64,000 nt of DNA from the NCBI RefSeq assembly GCF_027789125.1, contig NZ_JAQFVF010000033.1, positions 62,001-126,000 on the forward strand, in the 5' to 3' direction. Made by a program: the position numbers and the translations under genes. Positions 25,049 to 33,747 of this stretch are shown piece after piece. The DNA is from Paenibacillus aestuarii. Its GTDB lineage: Bacteria > Bacillota > Bacilli > Paenibacillales > NBRC-103111. The number at the start of each line of letters is the position of its first letter. Position 1 is the first letter of the stretch. The notes under the pieces were generated by a model, which worked only from the letters and a program-made list of their open reading frames with translations, was not told where the DNA came from and did no database searches.

Positions 25049-27325
25049 ATGGCGATATCAAAAGATGAACGTGAGCGGGAAGCTGTGCGCGTATCTTCGG
25101 TGCGAAAGAGCATTAAGGAGCGTATCGGCGAGCTCCGGCACATTGCGGATGAACGGCGTGCTGAGGTGACGGCGATTGGCCGCGCTTTTTGGGACGACAT
25201 ATCGGTCAATGCTGACAATGCTGACGATATTATCGAAACAGCGGCGAGTATGGCCCAGCAGGAGCACGTCCTGATGGGGCAGGAGCGAAGTCTGCGCGTC
25301 GCCCAGGATGGACTGCGCAAGCTGCAGCGCGTCGTCGATTCGCCTTATTTTGCACGTATCGACTTCATCGAGCAGGGCCAGCTAGAGCGTGAGGCGATCT
25401 ACATCGGCCTCACCTCCTTCATCGATCCGCATAGCGATGAAATTTTGATTTATGACTGGCGGGCGCCGATTGCCAGCTTGTTCTATGACTATCCGCCGGG
25501 ACCGGCCACCTACACGACGCCAGAGATGGACGTCAGCGGCGAGCTGCTGCTGAAGCGGCAGTATATTATCAAGAGCGGCAAGCTGCAGGATGTGTTCGAT
25601 ACGGGCATCAGCATCGGAGACGAAATGCTGCAGCAGATTCTGAGCCGCAGCGCCGACGAGAAGATGCACAGCATCGTGACCACGATTCAGCGCGAGCAGA
25701 ATCAGATTATCCGCGATGACCGGCACAAAGTGCTGGTCGTCCAAGGCGCTGCCGGCAGCGGCAAAACTTCAGTGGCGCTGCAGCGGATCGCCTACTTGCT
25801 GTACAAATACCGGACGACCTTATCCGCCGATAATATGATCCTCTTCTCGCCGAACTCGCTGTTCAGCGATTACGTGTCCAACGTGCTGCCGGAGCTGGGC
25901 GAAGCGAATATGCAGCAGACGACGTTTCAAGATTATTTGGCGCATAAGCTGAGCGAGACTGGGCTTGCCATCGAGGACCCTTACGACCAACTGGAGTTTA
26001 TCCTGACCGGTGACGAGGAAGATGCTGCTTATGAAGCGAGGATGCAAGGCATTCGCTACAAAACGTCGGCAGCCTTCCTGCAGGTGATCGAGGCCTATGG
26101 CGAGCAGTTAAAAACCGGCGGCATCCGCTTCCGCGATTTCGCTGTCGGCAAAAAAGTGCTGATTTCGGCGGAGCAACTTAGCGAGCGTTTTTATGCCAAA
26201 GCGTCGTCGCAGTCGATCGGCGATCGGATGGAGCGGCTCACCGAGTGGATTCTCAGCCAGATGGACGATATTCAAGCGGACGTACAGAAGCGATTTTATC
26301 GCAAAATGGTCCGCGAGCCGAAATATATCGGCACTGAGCAGGAAATGAAGCGCATGAGCAAAAGCAAAGCGCACAAAGCGGTGGCCCCGCTCAGGGAGCA
26401 GGCGGCCAGCCTGGCTTACATCGATGCGCTGGGCATGTACCGTGACTTGTACGCGCAAACCGGGCTGCACCAGGCGCTGGCAGAGCAAGCCGGGCAAAGT
26501 CTCCCGCCGGCGTGGGAGACGATTCGTTCTTTCACGATCGAAGCGCTGGATCAAGGGACGATGCTGTATGAGGATGCGACGCCGCTTGTTTACTTGAAAG
26601 GCCTGGTGGAAGGTCAGCTGCGCGTCGGCAAAATCCGTTACTGCGTGGTGGACGAGGCGCAGGATTATTCGCCGTTCCATTACGCGTACTTGAAGAAGCT
26701 GTTCCCCCGCGCCCGGTTCACCCTGCTGGGCGACTGGAATCAGGGCATCTTCACACATGCGAATGCGAATACCGGCGAGTACGCATCGATTAGCGAGCTG
26801 ATGAAAGAAGACGAGACGGAGACGATCCGCCTCGTCAAGAGTTATCGCTCGACTCGCGAGATTATGGAATTCGCGGGTCAGGTGCTGCCGGAGGGCGAGC
26901 CTGTCGAGCCCTTCAGCCGCAGCGGCGAGGCGCCGCGTCTTCTGCGCGCGGCTGACGAGACCGAGCTGAGCCGCCTTGTGGCGGAGGCGGCTCGGAAGCG
27001 GCGCGACGGCGGCGCAAGCTCCGTCGCGATTCTGTGCAAGACCGAGCGCGAGACGGAGCGTGCGCACGGTCTGCTGCTGCCGCTGCTGCCGGAGCTGCAG
27101 CGGATTCACAAGCTGACGCAGCACTACGAGGCTGGCGTCATGATTTTGCCCGCGTATCTCGCCAAAGGGCTCGAGTTCGACGCGGTCATTCTCTACGACG
27201 CGGGTCGCTCCGTCTACGCCCAAGCCAGGGAGCGCAAGCTGTTTTACACGGCTTGCACCCGCGCGCAGCATCACCTTGATGTGTGCTACCAGGGTGAATT
27301 GACACTTTTTCTAACCGGCAAATAG
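25049..27325 (+). CDS. helD: HelD-like RNA polymerase-associated UvrD/Rep-family ATPase
   Basis: A 758-residue superfamily 1 helicase-like protein close in length to Bacillus HelD, which binds RNA polymerase and releases it from stalled complexes. An N-terminal region (about 1-215) includes a coiled-coil rich in charged residues and DPHSDEILIYDWRAPIASLFYDY. Walker A GAAGSGKT (233-240) is followed by the helicase domain with DEAQDYSPF, and the C-terminal motif GLEFDAVILYDAGR is that of SF1 motif V. The ATG at 25049 follows AGGAAGGG. It is separated from the ABC genes and probably has its own promoter. Confidence 0.85.
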   Translation: MAISKDEREREAVRVSSVRKSIKERIGELRHIADERRAEVTAIGRAFWDDISVNADNADDIIETAASMAQQEHVLMGQERSLRVAQDGLRKLQRVVDSPYFARIDFIEQGQLEREAIYIGLTSFIDPHSDEILIYDWRAPIASLFYDYPPGPATYTTPEMDVSGELLLKRQYIIKSGKLQDVFDTGISIGDEMLQQILSRSADEKMHSIVTTIQREQNQIIRDDRHKVLVVQGAAGSGKTSVALQRIAYLLYKYRTTLSADNMILFSPNSLFSDYVSNVLPELGEANMQQTTFQDYLAHKLSETGLAIEDPYDQLEFILTGDEEDAAYEARMQGIRYKTSAAFLQVIEAYGEQLKTGGIRFRDFAVGKKVLISAEQLSERFYAKASSQSIGDRMERLTEWILSQMDDIQADVQKRFYRKMVREPKYIGTEQEMKRMSKSKAHKAVAPLREQAASLAYIDALGMYRDLYAQTGLHQALAEQAGQSLPPAWETIRSFTIEALDQGTMLYEDATPLVYLKGLVEGQLRVGKIRYCVVDEAQDYSPFHYAYLKKLFPRARFTLLGDWNQGIFTHANANTGEYASISELMKEDETETIRLVKSYRSTREIMEFAGQVLPEGEPVEPFSRSGEAPRLLRAADETELSRLVAEAARKRRDGGASSVAILCKTERETERAHGLLLPLLPELQRIHKLTQHYEAGVMILPAYLAKGLEFDAVILYDAGRSVYAQARERKLFYTACTRAQHHLDVCYQGELTLFLTGK

Positions 27326-27336
27326 ACAGAAGTCCA

Positions 27337-27365
27337 AACCCATCCGCTCCTATCCTCATAGGATA
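27337..27365 (+). promoter_or_regulatory. Sigma-K-type promoter for the yjcZ-like gene
   Basis: AACC (27337-27340), a 16-base spacer and CATAGGATA (27357-27365) match the late mother-cell consensus mACm-16-CATAnnnTA at all fixed positions. The gene start is about 50 bases downstream. A nine-base inverted repeat, CCGCTCCTA (27344-27352) and TAGGAGCGG (27393-27401), overlaps the promoter and the leader. Confidence 0.55.
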
Positions 27366-27416
27366 TGGTAGGCAACAAGGAAGATCAGCCGCTAGGAGCG
27401 GAGGGGAGGCATAACC

Positions 27417-27497
27417 ATGTCGAACGTCGGATACTCAAGTACAGCTATTGTTCTGGTGCTTTACATTTTATTGGTGATTATTCTTGCCACATTTTAA
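27417..27497 (+). CDS. YjcZ family sporulation micropeptide
   Basis: A 26-residue peptide, too short for routine ORF calling: a short polar N-terminus (MSNVGYSST) and one hydrophobic helix (AIVLVLYILLVIILATF). This is the pattern of YjcZ-family sporulation peptides of Bacillales, for which no precise function is established. GGGGAGG lies seven bases before the ATG. A sigma-K-type promoter precedes it and a terminator follows. Confidence 0.75.
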   Translation: MSNVGYSSTAIVLVLYILLVIILATF

Positions 27498-27536
27498 TTG
27501 CTGACTACACTTGCATGTTCATGTGATAAACGAATT

Positions 27537-27584
27537 AGGGCTGTCCCGTGCGTCATGACAATGACCTGGGCACAGCCCTTTTTC
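27537..27584 (+). terminator. Intrinsic terminator after the yjcZ-like gene
   Basis: AGGGCTGT (27537-27544) pairs with ACAGCCCT (27572-27579), with further pairing of CCC and GGG inside, then a five-T run. Confidence 0.8.
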
Positions 27585-27678
27585 ATTGTGATCTTCAGAG
27601 GTGGATGCATGATCGGCTTGAAATTTGGATACCGTAACCAAAAAGGCTGCTTTTCAGTCTGCTTTAGGAGAACCCCGT

Positions 27679-28767
27679 ATGCAGGTAACCAAAAAGATTT
27701 CCGCGTTGCAGCTCTACTTCATTTTTCTTTTATCGATTGGTATCACGAACCATGTCTTGTTAATTCCGGTTTTGCTTCAAGCGTCCAAACGTGACTCCTG
27801 GATCGGGACTGTGGCCGCGCTCGTCCCCATTCTTTTACTAGCCTGTCTCCTATATGCCGTTATTCGCAAGACGGCTCCGCATTCTATCATCCATTGGCTT
27901 AATCAGCGTTACGGAAGGCTCGTTACGATGCCCGTCGTTGTGATCGTCGCTGGTATTAGTTTATTGAATGCCATCATCACCCTAAAGGATGTCATCATTT
28001 GGACAAACGTTTCTTATTTGCCTCGAACACCGCAGGCTATCATCAATCTCTTGTTCGTGATCTTCTGTTTCTTTTCCGTTCGTGCCGGACTTCGTGCCAT
28101 CGCCATATCCTCCGGTATTTTACTGCCAGCTGTTGTTCTCCTTGGGTATTTCGTTATGGGAGCCAATTTTCAATTTAAGGACTACAGCTTGCTTACGCCG
28201 CTTTTTACACACGGATATGGACCTACGCTCCATGCTTTGCTGCTCACCTGTGGCGCCTCCAGTGAATTGGTTTACCTGCTTTTTTTTCAACATCATCTTT
28301 CCACGCCGATGCGTCTTTCTTCCTTGCTGATTATTGCAGTCTGCTTAGTAGGCTTGTCGCTTGGCCCCTTGATGGGCGCCATCGCTATATTCGGGCCGTT
28401 TGAAGCGGCGAACTTAAGATATCCTGCCTTTGAACAGTGGCGTATGGTCAGCTTGGGGAAATATATTTCCCATCTGGATTTTCTATCCATTTACCAATGG
28501 ATCTCTGGCGCATTTATCCGCATCTCCATCCTGCTGTACCTCTTCCTGGATATGATTGGCGCAGCAAAGCCCCGTTCCCGGACGGTGGTATTGGCGATGG
28601 TCTGCGTTCTGCTCATTGGTCTGGGCTTTTACCCGATTGAAGATGCGTGGCTCTTAGAGCAGATCCAGACGTGGTACTATCCGCTGCTTCTAGCGATTAG
28701 TGTGTTTTTGCTGGTTGTCCTGCTTGGTTTGTCCTACCTGCCCAAAAAACCAAAGGAGGGAACATAA
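27679..28767 (+). CDS. GerAB/ArcD/ProY-type germination permease, operon 2
   Basis: A 362-residue B subunit of a GerA-type receptor with about ten transmembrane helices; the N-terminus KISALQLYFIFLLSIG is typical. I chose the ATG at 27679, seven bases after AGGAGA; the frame is open 54 bases upstream. Here the B gene comes first (order B-A-C), unlike operons 1 and 3. The gerA gene follows directly with a GGAGGG site inside the end of gerB, so translation is coupled. Confidence 0.9.
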   Translation: MQVTKKISALQLYFIFLLSIGITNHVLLIPVLLQASKRDSWIGTVAALVPILLLACLLYAVIRKTAPHSIIHWLNQRYGRLVTMPVVVIVAGISLLNAIITLKDVIIWTNVSYLPRTPQAIINLLFVIFCFFSVRAGLRAIAISSGILLPAVVLLGYFVMGANFQFKDYSLLTPLFTHGYGPTLHALLLTCGASSELVYLLFFQHHLSTPMRLSSLLIIAVCLVGLSLGPLMGAIAIFGPFEAANLRYPAFEQWRMVSLGKYISHLDFLSIYQWISGAFIRISILLYLFLDMIGAAKPRSRTVVLAMVCVLLIGLGFYPIEDAWLLEQIQTWYYPLLLAISVFLLVVLLGLSYLPKKPKEGT

Positions 28768-28768
28768 A

Positions 28769-30229
28769 GTGCTTGAACAACAGCTTCGCTCCTTTTTTGC
28801 GAAATCGGATGATGTCATTTTGAAATCAAGTGCTTTGGGTGGCGATGACGCTCAGAACCAAGTGCTGCTTATTTATTGCGAAGGCATGAGCAACCTGGGG
28901 CACATGGAGCAATTGGTGATGCCGCAGCTTCATGCGCTGTTTGCTAATCAGCTGGAGTTTAAAGGCTCTCAGCTGGACGTGAATACGATGCTGCAGCTGA
29001 ACGAGATGATGGGTATAGACGAGCCTGGATTCCTGCAGAGACTATCTGTTCTCGTGTATAGGGGCGAGCTCGCGTTGTTTTTTGAGCAGTCCCAACGATT
29101 GTATACGCTTGATATTGCTTCGCCGCCGAACCGTTCTCCTGAGGAGTCCGCAACGGAAACGGCGATTATGGGCGCCCGCGACGGATTCATTGAGGATATT
29201 CGGATTAATATCGCTCTAATCCGCAAACGCTTGCTCACGAATTCGCTATGCTGCGAGAAATTCGACATTGGCCGGAGGAGTCACACGACTGTGGCCTTGC
29301 TGTATCTCGATGATGTGATCAATAAGGCTGTATTGGCCGATGTCAAAAGCAAGCTGCAGCGAATTGATGTCGATGGACTTGTCAGCAGCGCGCAATTGGA
29401 GGAAAGCTTATCAGAACGAAAATTTACGTTTTTTCCTCTGCTCGACTACGCTGGCCGGCCAGATTACATTGTCGAAGCTTTGCTCAAAGGGCGATTTGTG
29501 ATTCTAGTGGATGGAAATCCGCTTGCACTCGTAGCACCGGCCAATCTGCTGATGATATTAAAATCTCCGGAGGATTTGCATTTTCCGTTTTACTATGTCG
29601 CCTTCGAACGCGTTTTACGGATCGCGGGACTCATTATCGCGACACTGCTCCCCGGATTTTGGATTGCTCTGTCCGCGTATAATATTGAGCAACTGCCGTT
29701 CCCGCTTGTCGCGACCATCTCCTCCTCCAGATTGGGGCTGCCGATGTCCGGTCCAATCGATTTCATTCTGATGATCATTTTGTTTGAACTGTTCCGGGAA
29801 GCGGGAATGCGGCTGCCCAAAGCGGTGGGACAGACGGTTACGGTCGTCGGCGGCTTAATTGTCGGCGATGCGGCCATTCGTGCCGGTGTGACGAGCCCGA
29901 CCACCCTGATGGTCACTTCCGTTTCGACCATCGCGATGTTCACGCTGGTGAATCAATCGTTAAGCGGAACGATTACGGTGCTGCGGATCATCATCCTTTT
30001 GCTCTCCACCTTGTTTGGCATATTTGGTTTTATGCTGGGACTCATTGGTGTTGTTCTGTACTTATCGACGCTGGAATCGTTCGGTACTCCTTACTTAGCT
30101 CCCGTGTCCCCGCCCACTTTCAAAGATATGGTTGCCGCACTGTTCCAGAAGCCGTGGAAGTTTATGAAGCAAAGACCAGGCATGCTCCATACGGAGGATA
30201 ACACAAGCCAAGGGGATGATCAGACATGA
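28769..30229 (+). CDS. GerA family germination protein, operon 2 (short form)
   Basis: A 486-residue A subunit starting at a GTG eight bases after AAAGGAGG. The conserved N-terminal domain carries MGARDGFIEDIRINIALIRKRL, a diverged version of the usual RGPREGF motif. Five to six hydrophobic segments and SFGTPYLAPVSPP complete the family pattern. It is some 35-85 residues shorter than the other two GerA proteins here because it lacks their N-terminal extension. It overlaps gerC by four bases. Confidence 0.9.
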   Translation: MLEQQLRSFFAKSDDVILKSSALGGDDAQNQVLLIYCEGMSNLGHMEQLVMPQLHALFANQLEFKGSQLDVNTMLQLNEMMGIDEPGFLQRLSVLVYRGELALFFEQSQRLYTLDIASPPNRSPEESATETAIMGARDGFIEDIRINIALIRKRLLTNSLCCEKFDIGRRSHTTVALLYLDDVINKAVLADVKSKLQRIDVDGLVSSAQLEESLSERKFTFFPLLDYAGRPDYIVEALLKGRFVILVDGNPLALVAPANLLMILKSPEDLHFPFYYVAFERVLRIAGLIIATLLPGFWIALSAYNIEQLPFPLVATISSSRLGLPMSGPIDFILMIILFELFREAGMRLPKAVGQTVTVVGGLIVGDAAIRAGVTSPTTLMVTSVSTIAMFTLVNQSLSGTITVLRIIILLLSTLFGIFGFMLGLIGVVLYLSTLESFGTPYLAPVSPPTFKDMVAALFQKPWKFMKQRPGMLHTEDNTSQGDDQT

Positions 30230-31404
30230 TGAGAAGCGCATATATACTTGTCATCAGTCTGGGTTTGCTGTTTCTTCAGACTGGATGCTGGGACGTAAAG
30301 ACGATTCAGGACACCAACTATGTGACAGCGCTCGGTTTCGATTATGACAAGGGGCGGTTCATCATCTACGCGCAAATGCTTGATTTCGCTAATGTGGCCA
30401 AACAAGAGGGGGGCAAGGCGGCAATGTCCGGATCGATCTGGGTCGGCAAGGAGGAAGGAGTGACAATTGGGGACGCCTTCAGCAACCTGTACAAAACGTC
30501 GCAGCAGCGCGTTTTTTGGGGCCATGTCGTGGCATTTGTTTTTACTCAAAGGGCGCTGGAAAAAGGGCTGCAGGAATTTACGGACAGTATTACCCGATAT
30601 AACGAAACGCGATTTACCCAATGGGTGTACGGCACATCGGAACCGCTTGAACGTGTATTTACGGTGATTCCGTTCTTTAATCTATCTCCCATGGCCTCCA
30701 TTCTGGCGCATCCTAAGGAAAGTTATAGGCAACGGTCATACATAGCACCAACCCGTATGTATCGTGTCGTCGCGATGATGCGGGAGCCCGGCAACAACCT
30801 GGTACTGCCTTCCCTGGATATTCAGAAGAATACCTGGGATAAGAACGGGAAGCCCGAACCTAAGCTGGAGATCGGCGGTATGCATGCTGTAAATAATGAG
30901 AGTCATGTCCTGTATTTCCCTGAGCATGAACTGGAGGGCATGCGTTGGTTAACTAAGTTCACCTCTCGTACGCCAGTGACGCTTACCGCCGAAGGCAAGC
31001 CGGTCTTCTCCGCCTATGTCGATAACCCAAAGAATGAGGTTAAGGCGACGGTTGAGGGGAACCTAGTCAGTTTTGATATTCACATCAGTTGCAAGGCGAT
31101 CATACGCGAAATATTTAACACGCTTGACGATACGACCATGAAAGAGAAGATTTCAGAGCTGATTGAAAAGGAAGTTCGACAAACTTTCGATATTGGGAAA
31201 AAGCAAGATGTGGATTTGCTGCGGCTGGAGCATGTATTGTACCGCAATAATTTTGGGCAGTGGGCGCGCCTTACGGACAATGGGCAAAAGCGTCTGCAAG
31301 ATTACCAGATCCATGAGGTCAAAGTTGATGTCAATATTATGCATGCAGGTATGTACAAAATGAAGAAAAACCAGGAAAAAAGGGGACAGCCCAAGCAGTA
31401 TTGA
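30226..31404 (+). CDS. Ger(x)C family germination lipoprotein, operon 2
   Basis: A 392-residue C subunit of a GerA-type receptor with lipobox LQTGC (Cys21) followed by WDVKTIQDTNYVTALGFDYD. The ATG overlaps the gerA stop (ATGA); a second ATG directly follows it, and AAGGGG lies upstream. It ends with a short basic tail. No small D gene follows in this operon; a GC-rich terminator is found 32 bases after the stop. Confidence 0.92.
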   Translation: MMRSAYILVISLGLLFLQTGCWDVKTIQDTNYVTALGFDYDKGRFIIYAQMLDFANVAKQEGGKAAMSGSIWVGKEEGVTIGDAFSNLYKTSQQRVFWGHVVAFVFTQRALEKGLQEFTDSITRYNETRFTQWVYGTSEPLERVFTVIPFFNLSPMASILAHPKESYRQRSYIAPTRMYRVVAMMREPGNNLVLPSLDIQKNTWDKNGKPEPKLEIGGMHAVNNESHVLYFPEHELEGMRWLTKFTSRTPVTLTAEGKPVFSAYVDNPKNEVKATVEGNLVSFDIHISCKAIIREIFNTLDDTTMKEKISELIEKEVRQTFDIGKKQDVDLLRLEHVLYRNNFGQWARLTDNGQKRLQDYQIHEVKVDVNIMHAGMYKMKKNQEKRGQPKQY

Positions 31405-31435
31405 TCTTGATCAGTGCTGTTAGGCTGTTTGATGG

Positions 31436-31458
31436 CGCCGCGTAAGCGGCGTTTTTTT
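31436..31458 (+). terminator. Intrinsic terminator of germination operon 2
   Basis: CGCCGC (31436-31441) and GCGGCG (31446-31451) form a tight stem with a GTAA loop, followed by seven T residues. Confidence 0.88.
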
Positions 31459-31459
31459 G

Positions 31460-31865
31460 TTGGTTCTGACGACTCAAACTAGCCTCAGATTATCCACCAC
31501 TGCCACCGCGGGCACCGATCAGGCACGATTAGCCGATTTTACCGGCTTAAATCGGGCGCTCAACGGCAAATTACAGCTGCAGTTTGATTTTGCCGAACTG
31601 GAGCGCGGTTTACCGCGGCCAAAGGTGAAATTTGCTCCTGTAAGTGGGTAAACTCGGATTGCAGGCTCCTCTGGGGGACGATTGGCGAGAATAAGTGGGA
31701 AAAATCGGACTGCAGCCAGCAGCCAGCTACAACTAGCACACATACGACAGCTCGCAACTTGCGCCAGCTAGGCAGCAGAAGGAAGCAGGAAGCAAGCCAG
31801 ATGGTAGTTTAACCAGCCACCACGCTCCAGGAGTCAGGCCGTTTCACAGACCAATTAATATTTTT
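31460..31865. other. Gene-free stretch rich in palindromes and short repeats
   Basis: I see no supportable gene. Three inverted repeats follow each other: CCGATTTTA/TAAATCGG (31533-31555), CGGCAAA/TTTGCCG (31564-31595) and CGCGG-TTTA-CCGCG (31604-31617). Two 24-base imperfect direct repeats, beginning TAAGTGGG and ending CTGCAG or TTGCAG, lie at 31641-31664 and 31692-31715. An A/G/C-rich region with CAG/GCA/AGC triplets follows (31715-31800). It looks like a decayed interspersed element. Confidence 0.6.
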
Positions 31866-31906
31866 TTAAGAATTGTTTTAGGTGGGGTTAAGAACTGTTT
31901 TATAGG
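31866..31906 (+). promoter_or_regulatory. Direct repeats, candidate response-regulator binding site
   Basis: TTAAGAATTGTTTTAGG (31866-31882) and TTAAGAACTGTTTTATAGG (31888-31906) are direct repeats offset by 22 bases, two helical turns. They lie about 90 bases before the exported-protein gene, whose downstream neighbours encode an OmpR-family regulator. Binding is inferred. Confidence 0.45.
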
Positions 31907-31928
31907 CAATTAAGGTGCGGAGGATAAG

Positions 31929-31964
31929 ATGAATACAAGGGAGCGAGAGCAGCTTCCCAAATGA
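31929..31964 (+). CDS. Candidate 11-codon leader ORF
   Basis: A GGAGG site (31919-31923) lies five bases before ATG, followed by ten codons and TGA (peptide MNTREREQLPK). It sits in the leader of the exported-protein gene. Short inverted repeats follow it: GCTTC (31952-31956) with GAAGC (31967-31971). It may be a translated leader that affects the next gene, or a chance ORF; there is no family evidence. Confidence 0.3.
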   Translation: MNTREREQLPK

Positions 31965-31994
31965 GAGAAGCGATAAGCTTACGGAGGCAGAGAT

Positions 31995-32927
31995 ATGAAT
32001 AAAAAGTTAGCGATGATGGGATTAGGCGTAGCGGTTGGCAGTATGATGCTGGTGACATCGGTGTATGCCGGTGTGGGCGATGCGCCTGGGTATGAGGCGT
32101 TCAAGTCCGCCTTCAAGCAGACCGCCGCGGTGGACAACGTCACCCGTCAGGTGAACGTCACGTTGCAGGACAACGGCAAACCGTTGCTGAATGTGAAAAC
32201 GACGATTAAAAGCGACCGCAGCGATCAAGCCGGCAGTGCGCAGGTTGTCGTTGACAACGGCACAGAGGTGCAAACGGTCAACCTTTACAATCAGGACGGC
32301 AAACAGATTGTGAAAACCGATACATCTGACGTTTACAAAGTCATCAACCATGACGATTCGAGCCGGACGTTCCGTGAACTGGAAGGCTCGAACCATGCGC
32401 CGGACCCGCAGGCCGTCCAAGAGGTCGAGAACGTGGTTGACGCGCTCGTCGGTAACTTAAAGAACTATGTCACCATGGACGAAGCGCCTGGGGACGTGAA
32501 AGAGATTCATTTTAAGCTGGACGGCAGCCAAATTCCCCCTGTAGTGAACACCATCGGCTCCTTGGTCCTGGAGCATGGAACGGCTGAGAGCATGAAGCAT
32601 CCGGCGCCGGCGAAGGCAGATACGCTTGGTATCGATGTGGGCACATTGCGAAACAGCCTGCCGCAGTTGGCTAACGATATCAAAATGGATGCTGTAGCGG
32701 TGAATGCGACGATCGATGCGGACAATCATATTACGAACCAGACGGCAGAGATTCATATCTCCGGAACTGACGCTCAGGGAGCTGCGCACGAAGTAGTACT
32801 GAATATGGACATGACATTGTCCAGTGTGAACAGTACGGTGCCTGACAAAGTAGATTTGAGCGGCAAACAGATCGAGACCGTACAGGCAAATGATTTGCAT
32901 CACAAGCGCTGGGGCGCAGCGCAATAA
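31995..32927 (+). CDS. Exported protein of unknown function, upstream of ABC transporter and TCS
   Basis: A 310-residue protein not recognised by family. A clear Sec signal peptide is present (KK at residues 3-4, hydrophobic core to about 23, likely cleavage after VYA). The mature part is rich in beta-type sequence, Val, Asn and Asp, and lacks Cys and obvious enzyme motifs. It contains repeated threads of the type VNVTLQDNGKPLLNVKTTI and VNATIDADNHITNQTAEIHI, which might be two copies of one fold. GGAGG lies about seven bases before the ATG. It is first in a run with an ABC exporter and a two-component system, so an extracytoplasmic sensing or substrate role can be inferred. Confidence 0.75.
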   Translation: MNKKLAMMGLGVAVGSMMLVTSVYAGVGDAPGYEAFKSAFKQTAAVDNVTRQVNVTLQDNGKPLLNVKTTIKSDRSDQAGSAQVVVDNGTEVQTVNLYNQDGKQIVKTDTSDVYKVINHDDSSRTFRELEGSNHAPDPQAVQEVENVVDALVGNLKNYVTMDEAPGDVKEIHFKLDGSQIPPVVNTIGSLVLEHGTAESMKHPAPAKADTLGIDVGTLRNSLPQLANDIKMDAVAVNATIDADNHITNQTAEIHISGTDAQGAAHEVVLNMDMTLSSVNSTVPDKVDLSGKQIETVQANDLHHKRWGAAQ

Positions 32928-32936
32928 AAGATAGAT

Positions 32937-32972
32937 GGAGGAGGAATGTTGTCCATTTCTCCTCCTTATTTT
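32937..32972 (+). terminator. Terminator-like hairpin between exported-protein and ABC genes
   Basis: GGAGGAGGAA (32937-32946) pairs with TTTCTCCTCC (32956-32965), including wobble, followed by TTATTTTG. It is probably a partial terminator that lets less transcript reach the ABC genes. Confidence 0.5.
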
Positions 32973-32997
32973 GTGCAGGGAAAGGTGGACGGATACG

Positions 32998-33747
32998 ATG
33001 AAACCGGTTGTCGAGATCAGACAGCTTACGAAAGTGTACAACAATTCGCGCGGCGTGCATGAAGTGAATATGACCGTCCAGCAGGGTGATATCTATGGCT
33101 TCTTCGGCCCGAATGGCGCAGGCAAAACGACGGTTATGAAAATCATAACCGGTCTAAGCAAAGCGCAGCACGGTGAAGTCAAGCTGTTCGGTTATGACAT
33201 TAGCACCCAATATGAACAGGCGATGGCTAAGGTCGGGGTGCTGATCGAAACGGCGGAGGCGTACACGTATATGAGCGGCAGGCGGAATCTGGAGCTGGCG
33301 GTTCGCTTTTATCCCGGGATAGGCGGGGAACGCATCGACGAAGTGTTGGAACTCGTGGGGCTGACGCCATATCAGCATGAAAAAGCCGCGGGCTACTCCC
33401 TCGGCATGAAGCAGCGGCTCGGGCTCGCGATGGCGCTGCTTTCGAAGCCGGAGCTGCTCATCCTTGACGAGCCGACGAACGGCCTCGACATCGAGGGCAT
33501 GGTGCAGATGCGCGAGATTATCATGCGGCTGGCGCGCGAGGAGCGCATCACGTTCCTGATCTCCAGCCATCTCATTCACGAGATGGAATTGATGTGCAAC
33601 CGGATCGGCATTCTCCATCAAGGGCGGCTCGTCCGCGAGACTCTTGTCGCTGAGCTTGTTCAAAGCGGCGTCACGCTGGAGCAGGCTTATTTGCGAGAAA
33701 TTGATAGCGTAAGGAACGTAAGGAAGGAGGAGGCGCCCCATGCATAG
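32998..33747 (+). CDS. ABC transporter ATP-binding protein (BcrA-like)
   Basis: A 249-residue ATPase. Walker A GPNGAGKTT (37-45), signature YSLGMKQRLGLAMALL, Walker B LLILDEPTNGLD and the H-loop region SSHLIHEM are intact. It resembles BcrA/NatA-type ATPases that pair with a separate six-helix permease, often for peptide-antibiotic resistance. The ATG at 32998 lies nine bases after AAAGGTGG. The permease gene overlaps its end by eight bases. Confidence 0.9.
   Translation: MKPVVEIRQLTKVYNNSRGVHEVNMTVQQGDIYGFFGPNGAGKTTVMKIITGLSKAQHGEVKLFGYDISTQYEQAMAKVGVLIETAEAYTYMSGRRNLELAVRFYPGIGGERIDEVLELVGLTPYQHEKAAGYSLGMKQRLGLAMALLSKPELLILDEPTNGLDIEGMVQMREIIMRLAREERITFLISSHLIHEMELMCNRIGILHQGRLVRETLVAELVQSGVTLEQAYLREIDSVRNVRKEEAPHA

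Noticed and set aside
26108-27274. 388-codon open frame antisense to helD
   Set aside because: No start signals or domain; it is explained by the GC-rich third positions of helD.
22421-27325. ABC exporter and helD as one operon
   Set aside because: A gap of about 137 bases with a separate start region lies between the ATPase gene and helD, and no functional link is evident.
31457-31651. 64-codon frame in the region after germination operon 2
   Set aside because: It starts beside the terminator T-run with no ribosome binding site, and the peptide matches no known family.
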